Assembly: GCF_964340395.1 (NCBI RefSeq)
Contig: NC_135549.1
Location: forward strand, 18,366,342-18,430,341
Source: Glandiceps talaboti
Lineage: Eukaryota > Hemichordata > Enteropneusta > Spengelidae
Length of the DNA stretch: 64,000 nucleotides
Reading direction: 5' to 3'
Part shown: positions 1-14,889 of the stretch, piece after piece
Layout: every line of letters begins with the position of its first letter
Position numbering within the stretch: the stretch's first letter is position 1
Notes under the pieces: generated by a model
Database searches by the model: none
Told to the model about the DNA's origin: nothing
The model's input: only the letters and a program-made list of their open reading frames with translations
Made by a program: the position numbers and the translations under genes

Positions 1-1322
1 ATGTCAAAATTGGATATATTAATTGGACATATTGTCGGAAAATATAAAAAATGGAGATGTTTGAAATTTCCGTCACAAACACCTAATCTGCACTGCAGGG
101 GTTTAAAGGTCTTAAATATTCAACATCAAAGTATACATGTTATTCCTTGGGTTTATGCTAAGACTTACATCTTTCTATCTGAATGAATCCTTTAAGTAAG
201 TTGAACTTTAAAGAACAGTGATTTTTATCAAATACTCCTAATATATCTTTAGCCGAAAAATATGAGATACACTTTATTCATGTACTCTTCAATTTTGATG
301 TGAAATGATTGACAATTTTTGGATGCACAGTGTAGCTGCTGCAGTGTATTCTTTAAATTTTGATGTGATCAACATCACATTGGATCAAAATCACTTGTGA
401 GCTAATATTCTATTCCAGGATGGTAATATTCTAGTCTAGGATGATCATAATTAAATAATGATGTTATTAGGTGTATACAACATGCAAAATATTCCGTTGC
501 TGGTGATTGCTCCAGAATATACTGAAGTTGGGAAACAGCGGAAGATACACAGCAATTTCAACGATCCTTTTTAATTTCGAAATCAACAAATATAACTGAA
601 ACATAACCACCCATGCTACTCTTACAGTCTTAGAAAACACTTTACCCTACCTGACAACTAATCTGCAACAATATTGATCCAAAATGGGTTTTCTAACGAA
701 ATACGTCCACATTTAAATGACCCGCCCTGATTAACAGGACATTACATCATTCATCAACATGTTAATGAATGAATATATCATGCTAATATTGCATTGCTGT
801 TCTTAGTTGTGTTGCTGATTGATTGTAAGGCATTGTCGTTGTGACCGCGAGAGTGTGTGATGTGGATCGCATACAGTGTGCTTTAATGCACAGATGTGCT
901 TCTTGTATACAGATGTAACCAACATAAAGTATATCCAGTATCAATAATGGAAATTTGTTGTTTTTTCATTTCACTACCATATAATAGTATATTCCTGTAC
1001 AGACAATGATTATCTGTTATGTTAGTGTCTTCACCAAGTATGAACCTATTCAAAGTCATAACACTGAACACAACACTAACATTGAAATATTCAAAGAGAA
1101 ACTTTTAACACATAACATTGATGACCACAATTGAAACCAAAATGACTGATGCTTAGAGTGATGTAACATCGGAGATTGGTTGTATTCAAGAAATGTAGTA
1201 GGGGCTTAACATTTCCTGAGTGAGTCACTAACCTCTTGTATGACAAAATAAACAGTAATTACCTGGCACTGATGTAATGCTATTTATCATTGACAAACAG
1301 TTCAGAATAACATTCACCTAAT
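1..1322. other. upstream non-coding DNA, no feature seen
   Basis: A+T-rich DNA with only short chance open frames (61-62 codons) and no recognisable protein, repeat or RNA. Confidence 0.6.
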
Positions 1323-1748
1323 AAACTGGTACTGTATAGTATTACGTATTAAAATCTTCATTTCTAATACCAGTCTAGTCAAGTCGGTTGTTCGAACACA
1401 TATATCTGTGCTCCCCCCAACCGTGTCCATATAAACACGATGACGTCATCGCGTGCCCACGTGATTTTAGTTTAAACAGACTAGAGGTGGAGTCCTGGTT
1501 GGACATTTGCATATCAGTGCAGTCCTAGAAGCGTTAGAAAGGTCAAAAACGTTTCTGTATCAATGAATATTAATGAGCGATGATGACAGCCTGTCAGTTT
1601 GTAATGGATTACTACTGACATGTGCCCTTTGCGACACTTTGTTCACTACAGGGGAGCACCACAATTTAACATCTTTCATAACCGTCTTGACTAGACTGAT
1701 ATTAGCAATGAAGTTTTTAAGATGTATCAGTAATACTGTACCAGTTTA
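1323..1748. mobile_element. foldback/MITE-like element with ~85-bp inverted ends (R7)
   Basis: Left arm 1324-1387 (AAACTGGTACTGTATAGTAT... CAGTCTAGTCAAGTCGGTT) is mirrored by the right arm 1680-1747 (AACCGTCTTGACTAGACTG... ATACTGTACCAGTTT). A further inner pair (GTGCTCCCC near 1410, GGGGAGCAC near 1650) extends the symmetry. The interior has a CRE palindrome at 1441-1448 and an E-box CACGTG at 1458-1463. No transposase is present. Confidence 0.7.
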
Positions 1749-1935
1749 GAACTCTAGACAACCCAATATGATGAATTTATGTGTTATATTGTTTATTAAT
1801 GGCATGATGGGCAGTAGAGGGGGGGGGGGAGCTTTTGGTAGGCGATATAGCCCTTAGTGCTACATTAATTGTTTTGGAGTGGAGGGGCATGGTAGTATTC
1901 ATGATGTAGCCTTGAACTGTCATTGTCATACTAGC

Positions 1936-2402
1936 TAGCACAGCTTTCACCTGGTGCGTTAAATGGTGTGATTTATAATACAACATTGTAATTGAGAATG
2001 ATGCCAGCTACCGACAATAACATACTTACATTTTATAATGTATGTAGCATTTAATGAGTACAAAATAACCAAATATAGGAAATTGGAGGGAGGGGGTGGG
2101 GACATAGATTATCTCAAATAAAAGTATCAATCATAAAACCACAGCAACTTTGCAGCAACAGGAGATTTTGAGCAGAATGGTTATTCTGATTTATGAGAAT
2201 GATAAAATGTTCGTGTGATACTGATTCAGTACTGATACTACAAGCACAGCATCCACGCAGTGTAAATGGTGTCAAATTTTTACTCTCTGAAAATTAGGCC
2301 ACAACATTATAGTTGAGCATGATGCCAGCTGTTGATCATTTAATATATTATTGTATGCAATGAGCATTTTGAGGGAAACTAAAAAAATTAATCAAGTGGA
2401 GG
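1936..2402 (+). repeat. diverged direct duplication, two ~160-bp units
   Basis: 1936-2091 and 2243-2402 share ordered blocks: AAATGGTGT, ACAACATT.TA.TTGAG.ATGATGCCAGCT, an AATGAG block and a final GGAGG-like end. The copies are clearly diverged. Function unknown. A G-rich tract (GGAGGGAGGGGGTGGGG, about 2085-2101) ends the first unit. Confidence 0.5.
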
Positions 2403-4393
<1,991 letters not shown>

Positions 4394-5601
4394 TGGTGGC
4401 GGGACTCTATCACCATTAATTTGTATTTGATGGGTGTGATGAAATAACAATAAAAAGACCCATTTTTCCAATGCCACTCCATGCTATCAGACATGACTTT
4501 GATTTATCTCAATTGGTAATTCAATGCAGCTTTTGTTTAATTCGACTCACCTGCCTAAAGAAAAGTATTTGTATTATACTATCATCAATTATTCTCAAAT
4601 GATTCACACAATTTAACCAAATGTTGCATGCATATATCGTCATGCAGAACTGAAAATCATTTTGTCACAAATACAATTTATGAATTTTGTCATCAAAAGA
4701 GTTAAAATCACAGCAGCTTTATATTACGACAATCAACAGAATTTTGAAAGTATCATGATGGGAATATTGCAAATAAAAATTATTATATTTCTTATTAGGT
4801 AGCAAATTATGAAGACTTTTTAAAATCTTAGGAAGATAAAGGCAGCTATATATCTTTAGATGGTTCAATTTCCTGTGGCCATCACACACACACACAGAGT
4901 CTGTGATTAAAAAGATTGACAGCAAACTGTGTATCGCTTCAGGGAAACTAAACGACTTGTGACTAACATCAAAGCTAGATGCATATGTTGTAAGACTTCA
5001 GTAGGCCAGGCTTCTGAAATGTCTTCTTATGAAATGTAACTTGAAGATCTGCCAGCCCAAGAGATAGTATCAAATTTCTCCTTCCATCATCAGAAAACAT
5101 CCAAGCAGTAACATATTGCAAATCATACAAATTATAAAAAACATTATGTTATTTTTTCAAACTGCAACTTTCCTTGCATGAAAAAAAAATGACAGACTCT
5201 CACTTAGGTATGTGGTTTAAAGAATTATGATTATACTAACATAACATATCTGATTTAACAAGACATGACATTTGCAGGTAAATGATTGTCCTGATCTATA
5301 GATGTCAAGTAATATACCCTTTCAAAATCTTTCCTTTGATTATAAAACTGGTACAGATTAAATATCAACTATTGATCGGCTATCATTACCAGACATCCAA
5401 CGGCATGTTGAAACAGGATATATATATAAAATGTCAAATGTAACATTTACTCAATGAAGGCCATGGTCAGGGGTGCCTGCAAATCATTTGAAGTCAATAT
5501 CTACAACATCTTTTGTTGTCATGATCTCTGCTGTGAGATTTTCATGTTTTAACCCCATATCAAAGAGCTCAATTTATAATTATAGATATTTTATCCCTGT
5601 A

Positions 5602-5962
5602 TTAAAGTGGTCATATGGATGAGGATTTGGTATTTATTTTGGATTTTTAATTTATAAATTTACAATTTTATCATGGCTTCCTACTTGAAAAATCGATCTG
5701 AAACAACATAATTGCCAAGTCCTTGTTTTTTAACTGAATGAATGGCAAAAGATTAATAAATGTTTGTTATTGAATGACTGTACATTATAACAAACATTTT
5801 ACACAATTTTTAAATAGTTTTTTGCAATGTATTGAGTGACAAACACAGACTTGGCCAATGTTGGTTCACATTGATTTTTCAAGTTGGAAGCCATGATAAA
5901 ATAGATTTCTATAAATTAAAAATCCCAAATAAATACCAAATCCTCATCCATATTGCAACTTT
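5602..5962. mobile_element. palindromic MITE, copy 1 (family R2)
   Basis: Begins TTAAAGTGGTCATATGGAT and ends in the mirror image (ATCCATATTGCAACTTTA). Inner blocks are also mirrored: ATCATGGCTTCCTACTTGAA on the left against TTCAAGTTGGAAGCCATGAT on the right. Almost the whole 360 bp can fold as one hairpin. A second copy is at 45288-45629. No coding capacity. Confidence 0.8.
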
Positions 5963-6462
5963 ATAAAGAGATTAATGTTTAAGTTGCATTTGAGACTACG
6001 CTCCACATTCTCTTCCCTAAAGCACTGCCAAGCTAGGTTCTCCCTATAAGACTGCATGCCGCCATGGCACTTATCTGATCACCATCATTACCATTTTCAT
6101 TAGTTGCTGGCTTTTTTTGTGCTTGGAATAATACAAGTAGTTATAGAGAAACTGCAATTAGTATGCTTCATTGAGGAATACCATTCTGGCTGAGGTATCC
6201 CATAGAATCGATGATTATTGAGTGAGTTTGTCTTCTAGTGAACCCAAGTACACTAAAACCTTTCATCAACATGCCAACTTTCTAATTCTACCATACGTTG
6301 CACTTCCAAACATTATTTGTGATACATAAACATAAGCAAGACAAGTATTTAATTAAAAGAACATAGAATTTGTACCATGGTCAATCATGGCAATTACACA
6401 TGTCTGCATATTGGCAAAATCTCTATTATTTTTCCTGATAAATTATGGTACATTACACCGGT

Positions 6463-6625
6463 ATAATTATATTAATACCCCAATATTTTTTTTTTCATTA
6501 TGCCATAAAATACTTGCAAGCAAGGGTTTTGTTAAGCTATTCACCTTCCAACATGTTGTGATAAGACCCGTTTAGGTCATCACTCGTACTCCCCTTTGTG
6601 GAATGAAGAAAATTATTGACATAAT
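6463..6625. mobile_element. short inverted-repeat element, diverged copy (family R6)
   Basis: Ends ATACCCCAATATTTTTTTTT and GGAATGAAGAAAATTATTGA mirror each other and resemble the better-preserved copy at 7411-7560. The interior shares a gene-free GTCATCACTCGT-like core. Confidence 0.5.
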
Positions 6626-6907
6626 CTAATTACCACAAATTGATCTTCTAATTTGTGATGTGTTCTGAATAAACTGAAAATTGGGTATAAAGTCGAACAA
6701 CAAGAATAGACATTTTACTGTTTGGGTAAGCTATGGCCTCTCATCATGCATATATGTAGCACAACAAGACAAGGGTTTGATCCAATTAAATTAAATGTTT
6801 CATGTTTTCTTTTCTGAGATTTCCAGAATCACTTAAATGCATGACTGCCTTGAGCAGCAGATTGTCCTTTTGGAAAAATACTAGCCTGTCTATCGTAAAA
6901 CAAGAAT

Positions 6908-7069
<162 letters not shown>

Positions 7070-7410
7070 TTTGTATATATTAGACTTATAACTCGGACTC
7101 TGCATATAGAATGACTGGCAGAATGGACAGTTTACACATTGTACAACTTATGTGTAGATATGGTTGCAGACACAGTTCTGGGAAAATCTGATATCATAGA
7201 TGTAGTTATGTATTATACCATGCACAAGCCAAGTTGAACAGCAAATATGGAATATATACTCGTCGTTTGCAGTGTGTCACGACAACACGCTTCTATGTCA
7301 CAACAATGCGTGTCTATACATCACTGATTCTGTTGTGTTTGAAATACGAGTCAAAATGTTCAAAATTGCCATTACTTTCATAGAGATTTATAATTATGCT
7401 GGTATAGTTA

Positions 7411-7560
7411 TGTTATTCTCCAATATTTTTCTTCGTTCAAGAGGAAAATACTTGTGACCTAAGGGTTGTCACTACTCGTCTAGCAACTTGTATTGACAAA
7501 GGCTGCTTAGGTCATTCATAATTTCCTTAGCTGAATGAAGAAAAATATTGGGGAATAACA
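7411..7560. mobile_element. short inverted-repeat element, best copy (family R6)
   Basis: Left end TGTTATTCTCCAATATTTTT and right end AAAAATATTGGGGAATAACA are inverted over about 30 bp with one or two mismatches. The ~90-bp interior includes TGTGACCTAAGGGTTGTCAC, itself a partial palindrome. Related pieces occur at 6463-6625 and 9877-9962. Confidence 0.75.
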
Positions 7561-7647
7561 TCTATATAAGTATATCCTTGTATTGGGTTATGTTTTTGTC
7601 ATTTTTTGTCTTTCTCTTAAATTAATGGGGAGGTATTTGTGATTATG

Positions 7648-7707
<60 letters not shown>
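7648..7707 (+). repeat. (TCTG)n microsatellite
   Basis: About 15 tetranucleotide units; the open frame 7639-7842 is a repeat artefact. Confidence 0.95.
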
Positions 7708-8818
7708 GTGTTTGTTTGTCCATCTGTCTGTGTCATAATTTCCTTACTAAGGACTGGCTCAAATAAGACAAAATTTGGTACATTCTTTGGCGGCAAAGTT
7801 AGAATCGATTCATTTTGGGTGAGATCTGTGCAAGAAAACTAACATTGATCTAGTGATAGATGTCCCCACATTAAAATGGTTTTGTCCACATATCCACAAC
7901 CTGACTGCTGATGGCACTTTTTAAATATGGTACCATTTTCACAAAACCAGCTGTAGTTTGTGCTTTGCACTTGCCATTGCAAAAAAAAAACTTTCATTGC
8001 ACTTTCAATAGTAATATTTGGGGATTGCAAATCATATTGTTCAGGGCTGCAGCTTGCGAATAATGTTTTATTTACATTTTGTGAATCTATTGTTCGTTAG
8101 TCGCATTAAGCCTTGTAACACCTTGTGATGTTGCTATGTATCACAAAAATAAGGGTACAGCTTCTAAAATAAACCATATTTCCTGCAAATCTGTATATAG
8201 CAGGTTAAACTTATAATAAAGATATTATCGCCAAGTCATTTTTTTTTTCAATCACAAAGTTATTGCAGACTTATTTTATTTGTTTCGCAAGACACACAGT
8301 TCTACTGCAACTGCCAAGTGGGATTACTAATCTTGATAGCAATTTGTGAAAGAATTTGTACAACTTAAGAAGTGAAAATGGTATTTTAAGCTTATGACTT
8401 TCACAGCAGGTGCAATTTCAAAACCAATACTTTCAGTGAGAATGGCAACATTTTGCCAATATTTCACCAATATTTTCCATTTGAATGTCATTTTCATATT
8501 TTTATTTCTTGTGAATGTTAAAATAAAAATATATAGCGTTCTATTTATTTATCAATTGATTATGAGTAATAATGACAGCACAAAAGATTGTAACAAAAAT
8601 AAATTTGACATAAACTTTTATGCAATCTGTTACAGCTAATATCTATATCAATTTGTTAACTTTATAAAACATCCGGTACTTAATTTGCCTGGTTATTTTA
8701 ACAGCCTACCCACAGGGTGACAATAAAAATTTATCTTTCTACAAATAGACTTGACAAGTTTTGTAAATGATGACAGGTAGTGGTCTAGCATTTATCTAGA
8801 TAACTGAGATACTGGGCT

Positions 8819-9154
8819 TAGGCTAAAACAAAAATAATTTGGTTCCGGTAGCCCAACCCAACCTAGTTTTTTATTTCCCGCCCAAACTTTATTGTAGGTA
8901 ATTCGAAAAAATTATTTAAAAAAAAAAAAAAATTGCAAAGTCACGTGAGAAATAAGTGAGATTTGAAGATGTCATCACCTCAACTGTGACCCATAATGCA
9001 AAGACCATATGGAGGACTCGAGATAAACAAGGGAAAACATAACCTAAACCAGACCAAAAAAAGTTATAAAAGTTGTTTTTTTTAAGATCCTTCCTACTCA
9101 TCCTATTTTGAAATTGGGCATTATCAGAACCATACAATTTTTTTTTATTTGGCC
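8819..9154 (+). mobile_element. GGCCTAAAA-type MITE, copy A (family R1, 'GATTTGA' subtype)
   Basis: Starts TAGGCTAAAACAAAAATAAT and GGTTCCGGTAGCCCAACCCA and ends CAGAACCATACAATTTTTTT... GGCC. The ends are inverted repeats of one another (GGTTCC near the left, GAACC near the right). The interior carries GTGAGATTTGAAGATGTCATC, shared with copies D and E. No coding capacity. Confidence 0.75.
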
Positions 9155-9876
9155 TCACAGAATGTATTTTTTTTATGTCCTGGGAAATCAAAGTCTGTGG
9201 GACAGTACTTAGTATCAATTGAATTACACAGGCTGTATCAAAACTCGCGTGAAATCATGTTTTGTAAAACTACTGGTGATTGGTTGATTGTGTTTCATAA
9301 TCAGTCAGGGTATAATTATATAGATTGACAAATAGAATTACATGTAAGTGTCTGATAGGAATTACTGTTCCAGCAGACGACCTGAGTCAAAGTCAGTATT
9401 TATTAGTATGTGTTATTAAGTTAACCAAGCTGTTCAGTTGATTTTTCTCTGATGTCTGGAAAACTTGTTTGGCAGATCAAAAAAAGAAGAAATCATGTAA
9501 AACTGATGAAATGAGTTTGAAATTTTTTTTAATGATTTTGATATTGAGTTATAATCGATTGTCAGTTGTTGGCACTATATTTTTATGTGGAATGATACAA
9601 GTCACATGACTGCATACTGATGCTGTTTGTAATTCGATTTAATATTATTAATAACTTTGTTTTTCAAATGGAAATGAGAAAACTAATCTGGTACATCAAT
9701 TATCTAAGATAGAATATTTCACACTTGTTGTTGAATTCCAGCATTTACAAGTGGCCTGGGAGTGACAAAATTTGCATGAGAAATTTCATCTCAGTCCATT
9801 GGGAGTGTAGAATTCTAGTAATCACTTCTGTAATATAATTAAATTAATGTTTTTATCTGTATTTAAATTCTGCTAG

Positions 9877-9962
9877 AAAATACATGTGACCCAAGAGTTT
9901 TCACGATTCATGGTATCTCGCTTGGCTAAACAAAGAAAAAGTGTTTGGTAATACACGTAATA
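9877..9962. mobile_element. half copy of R6 element
   Basis: CATGTGACCCAAGAGTTTTC through AAAGAAAAAGTGTTTGGTAA resembles the right half of the element at 7411-7560. Confidence 0.4.
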
Positions 9963-10527
9963 TCTATGAAGAATGGTTGCCAGATAGAAAGACTAACACA
10001 CAAAAAAGGCTTTTATACACCAATTGAATGCGTCAGACATGATTATTGCAAACACTGCGCTGGAAAATGGAGCTACAATTCCACCTTTCATGCCACCATA
10101 GACTAAGCTGTAAAAACGAAACAGCGTTCATTTAGTGGACTTGTATTGATATTTGCACTTTAAGTGCCTATAGGCAGCCATTAGATGATTACACTCATAT
10201 GACTGGATGCATTCCATCAAAAGCCACATCACAAAATCACCATTCACTATTCTAAGTATTAGGATTGGAGACAATTTGAACAAAGTGTTAGGGGTACAGT
10301 CTTTCACTTGTGAAATCCATGGGTTTTTTTTATACATTTGTTATTACTTGTATACAGCATTTTGCATTTGACCAGATTTTAGATTCTGATTTTTGTAAAT
10401 TCCTTCTTATTCCTTACTTTCATGTGGCTGCTTGAGTGAGTGCAAATGTGTGGTGTGTGTGCAAGTGCTCTTGTATGTGTGTGTATAATGCACTGACATG
10501 CACACACATGTACGTATGCATGCATGT

Positions 10528-10595
10528 GTGTATGTATGTATGTATGTATGTATGTATGTATGTATGTATGTATGTATGTATGTATGTATGTATGT
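10528..10595 (+). repeat. (GTAT)n microsatellite
   Basis: About 16 GTAT units flanked by GT-rich sequence from about 10490 to 10620. Confidence 0.95.
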
Positions 10596-11311
10596 GTGTG
10601 TGTATATGTATGTATCTGTATATAAGCATTTTCATTTCTCCTTTCAATGACAAATAAATAACTTAATATTTAATGTGCCTAGTACATTTAAAAAAAAAAT
10701 CATCTTTCAACTTTTAATTTTTCATTGACTATCTTGAATTTCAATTAAACAGTCCAATACTGCCATAAAATATGATCTCAACTTAAAAGAAACAACTTTC
10801 TTTGGAAATTGATATTGCAGTCACGAGTGCCTATTCGCCGCGTGTGAGATGATGAAAATCAAAACTAGAAAATACCTTCATCGCCTCATTTGGAAATATT
10901 TGATACCATGTGTTAGTCTCAATAGAATGTTTCAATTTCCGCTATGCTTTTGTAGTCTGCTGTTATCAGAGAGTGAAATTAGAAATGGGGGTCTTCGACC
11001 TCCGTTCTTTGATAATCGTTGAGTTTACATCATTTTTAATGAGAGATAGGCGTTAGATTAGTTTTTCTACAGATAAAAGATTAAATGAAGTGATAATTCT
11101 GCACCTACAGACTGTAACAGAAGTGGGTGGCTCATGATCATAGAAAAAAAAAAGTGAATATCAACAATTGCAGCTGTGTTCATTTTTCACTTGCTTTTTT
11201 TTCATACATTTATGAGCTTGTTTCATCAGGATTCTATTTATATTTAGAAAGAGTAGTACATATTTATTGCATGAAAGGTGACTGAATTAGAAAATGAAAA
11301 GAGGTGTCAAA

Positions 11312-11771
11312 ACAGGATCCTGTATGTTGTCACATGGTGCGTACAGCAGAATTGAAGGCACAGGATCCTGTAGGCTGCAGTGTGTACGGTAGACTATCAA
11401 CAGTCGTCTTGACTTTTTTGTAATTTATCTTTAATATGTATTGTCGCTGAAATTAATAGAATTAAACATTATGGTGTGGACGTTCCATGAAGTCATGTGT
11501 TCGAATCCTCAGTGAGTGAGTAGCTCTGTATGTGCATTGTGCATGCTGACTGTTAGATTGTATGTTATAGGTTATGTATTTGCATACAACTAGTATATAA
11601 ATACAACATATTTCAGAAGGTTTTTAGGAATACGACAAAATATAATCTGTGTCTGAATACAGACTAAGTGTATGGCAGCATGCAGACGCAGGTATAATTC
11701 CTGTATGTTGCAGTGTGTAAAGCAGAATATTCGGTTGGCACACCAGGTCCTGTAGGTTGCAGTAAGTAAGT
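11312..11771 (+). repeat. dispersed direct duplication with ATCCTGTAGG-type core
   Basis: 11312-11391 and 11694-11771 share the order CCTGTATGTTG, GCAGAAT, GGCACA, GTCCTGTAGGTTGCAGT or its variants. Within the first copy the unit GGATCCTGTA occurs twice 49 bp apart. Possibly a transposon fragment; no coding potential. Confidence 0.45.
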
Positions 11772-11783
11772 GATAGCGGAAAC

Positions 11784-11850
11784 ACAAAATTTTGGTGTGT
11801 CACTAGAAATTGTGTGTGTCAGTGGTGCATCAACTCAATTTGTGGCCCTA
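11784..11850 (-). mobile_element. partial copy of R4 MITE
   Basis: Read on the minus strand it aligns with the left half of the element at 34871-35043: an AATTTG block, then CACTGACACACACAATTTCT, then GTGACACACCAAAATTTTG. Confidence 0.6.
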
Positions 11851-14249
11851 AAGGTATGCCAGAGTTATTAAAACTAATAAGTTTAATCGATGAAATTGTG
11901 AATCTTAAATATAATTTAATAAATGTATATGTTATAGGACAATAATTAAATTCATTCAATGAAATGCTACAAACTACTATTAAATTAGATTTAAAATATT
12001 TTTCACCAGAAAGTGAAATCAAAATATATACGATCCATGAAGGTAACATAAAAATCACATTGCTAGCAATAAATTATCCAAACTACTTTTAAAAGGTTAA
12101 ATTCTTCTAATTAGCTGAATTATGCATCAAACTGCAGTGGATGTTTATATCATAGCAACATATGAAAGCCCCTGAACATGTTTGCACATCCAGGAGAATG
12201 ACCTATAAAAGTACAAGTTAATTGCCATGGTGACTCTCTACTACGTGTATTACGATGTTATGTATATATACCTGAGAGTGTCTACAGTTGTATATAAATT
12301 TTGAGTTCATTCTCCAAAGTAGAAATTTTTTCAACTTCGGATACACCCTAGGGTGACTGGGTCTGTTTGCACAGGTTGATAGACACAGTTTATACATCAT
12401 TTACATGTACTTCCTGTCAATAACAATAATCAAATAATAATAAAAGGAATCACAAGATGTTTTAGAATAAGTTTTATGCTCCATCAATTTAAATAGTTAG
12501 TTTGCCGTCCTTGGATTTCCTCAAAGCCTACCAGGCAGACAGGGAAAACACAAACACTAAAAAAAACCCCCACAATACTATGTCATCATATGTAAAATTC
12601 ACTTTTCTGTTCATTCATTTTCTGTTTGTACCTACTATATATTAAATCCTACCACACTGAAGTTTAAATTTCAAAATCCAAAGTCTGATATTTAGAGATA
12701 TTTGTAGTCTTTTCATTTAAAATGATATAAATGCAGCCCTCCACGGAAATTTTGAGCAAAACGAATTTTCTTTCTCTCTAAATTAAATCTCCCAACAAAC
12801 CTATCCACACTCACGGACAGACTACAAACAGAGGATTTTTTAGATGGTGTCTTATATGTTATCTTTTTTTATTTGGTACCAACTGTTTGCCCACATTTTA
12901 TAATCATGTACAAACTGAATCTAAATGTAGGGTATTACATTTTCCATACCGACCGTGCACTAGTTCTCAAGGTATGTCACAGCGAGGGTCGAGCTCAGAT
13001 GGCATATTCAGTATACCGCCCTCTATTGACAGAATTTAGTTTTTACTGGAGATTTTTTTTTAAGCCAATGGCGTACATTGTGTCTTGTAACTTTTTGGTA
13101 TTTTCAAAGGGCTAAACTTAATATCGGAATAATGATGTCTACTTTACCCTCCTTTCAGCTAGATCTAGAAGGTCATTTAATAAATACAAGCAAAAGTATA
13201 CTTGTACAGTAACCAACTAGTTTAGTATTAAAGTACGATATGTTCTGTATTGTGCAACAGGTAACAGACCATAGATCAACTTGAAATACAATGTTCTCAG
13301 AGAGTTGACTGAATAATTCATTTTTATTTTTACCAGAAATAATTAATGGGGAATTAGAAAAATTGCCTATAACTGACACAATTATTATTACTACTACATG
13401 TACCAAATATTATCAAATGCATTTAGTTTGACAATGCAACATTGTTTGTAGCTGATAGAGCTGGTATCAATGCCCATGAAAGTTGAGTGATAAGTTTTAA
13501 AACATTCATGTGCACTTTATTGAATTTCATACCATGTGCATTTAATGTAAATTTCGTTGCATACAAATCTATATACTCATAAGATTCACATTTTTATCAA
13601 TTTATGAGAATAATATTCAGTGTTTACATTACATTTATTTTGTCAATGGTAGTTTTTTTCTGTATGCACAATTCAAAACCTAAGTTTGTAATTTAACCAG
13701 GGTATCAATGTTGTATTGCAATATTGCATTCTTTACTAGCAAGGAGTGGAAAGAACAGAGGTTTTGTTGGGGGGAAAAAAAGTGTTGATATTTCGTCAAC
13801 TGTAACTGTTGAATATGTAATTTTTTTGGGAATCAAATTAAGTAAAAAGAAATCGAAAATTTCTTAATTGCCAATCTCCCAGATGTAGAATAAAAAAGAA
13901 ATATAACTCATATATATCATATGTCCCACAACATGTTGGTGAGTTTTTGTTGTTTTTTTAAAAGTGGGAATTGGGTTGTTCATAGTGCTTGAAAAGTAAC
14001 ATTAATGTCTGCACACCTTTCTTTTCTTTGGCAATAGCACTATAAGCAACATCCGCATTCCGCATATGTGTAATATGTTGTAAAATACGCACATGGCATG
14101 AACATGGTGGCGTTTTAGAATGTTTGGCTTCACATCATCGCCTTACAATTTACAAAACTAATGCTGAAGTTTTAGAGTTTTACTGTGAGAAATGTTTAGG
14201 ATACTGCAGTACCAACACGCATGTTACCATGTATATGATATCGCCATGC
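11851..14249. other. non-coding stretch upstream of the promoter, nothing supported
   Basis: Only short open frames (60-80 codons) without recognisable domains. Confidence 0.5.
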
Positions 14250-14878
14250 CGTGGCCATTTCTCACGGTCATTCATGCCGGTACGCGGTACGTCCACTGAC
14301 TGACTTATAAATATTTAAAGTTTTCTCGTTGTTTACCTGTCCAGTTCATTGGTCAAGTGGTTGTCAGGGAGGGCTGCGTGTACCTAACCATTCGAGTTTT
14401 CAGTTTGCGCACTACCTAATCACTGTAGGTAAAGTGTAAGTAGTCATGCGCGTATGGCTTACATTTTTCAATAAGGTGCTAAATAAACCTCTTGAAATAT
14501 TAGTACATGAAAATGTTGAATCATTTCAATACGATATTATTATTTTGCATATAGTGAAGTTATTATGAATAGCTCGGAAGTCATTTTTGACGTTATTTTA
14601 CAAATTACTCGCTCGGGGATCGTGCAATATTTTGGTATGTAAAGCGGTTTGTTGAGACACACACTATGACGTCACACAACACGTTGATAGAATAATAATA
14701 CGGTGAACTCTCCTCCCTGACGATGACTGCAGATAGGGCTTCTCGCAATTACTCACTGTAATATTAGGTTTTCAAACATTTACTACAGACCAGCTGGTAG
14801 ACTTCGTGCCACGGAACTACAATTTTAATTTCCACGCAATTTCTTTCCATTTAATAGAGTTTTCTTTCTGGATGCGTG
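14250..14878 (+). promoter_or_regulatory. likely promoter and 5' UTR of the PKA RII gene
   Basis: This stretch is richer in CpG than the flanking A+T-rich DNA and lies directly before the start codon. It contains a TATA-like TATAAATA at 14306-14313 and a full palindromic cAMP response element TGACGTCA at 14667-14674. The transcription start cannot be placed. A short upstream reading frame (14723-14761, 12 codons) would be in the leader if transcription starts upstream of it. An alternative is that an upstream non-coding exon is spliced in near 14855. Confidence 0.6.
14667..14674. promoter_or_regulatory. palindromic cAMP response element (CRE)
   Basis: Exact TGACGTCA, 205 bp before the ATG of a PKA regulatory subunit. 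The CREB/ATF family binds this palindrome and is activated by PKA, so a feedback loop is plausible but inferred. Confidence 0.6.
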
Positions 14879-14889
14879 ATGAATTTTGA
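14872..14889 (+). other. upstream ORF overlapping the PKA RII start codon
   Basis: ATG at 14872 opens a five-codon frame (M-R-D-E-F, stop TGA 14887-14889) that overlaps the main ATG at 14879 in another frame. The upstream ATG has G at -1 and T at -3, a poor context, so leaky scanning is likely. It could modestly reduce translation. Confidence 0.5.

Noticed and set aside
11499-11508. GTTCGAATCC, identical to a tRNA B-box
   Set aside because: No A-box at the right distance and no cloverleaf; not a tRNA or clear tRNA-derived SINE.
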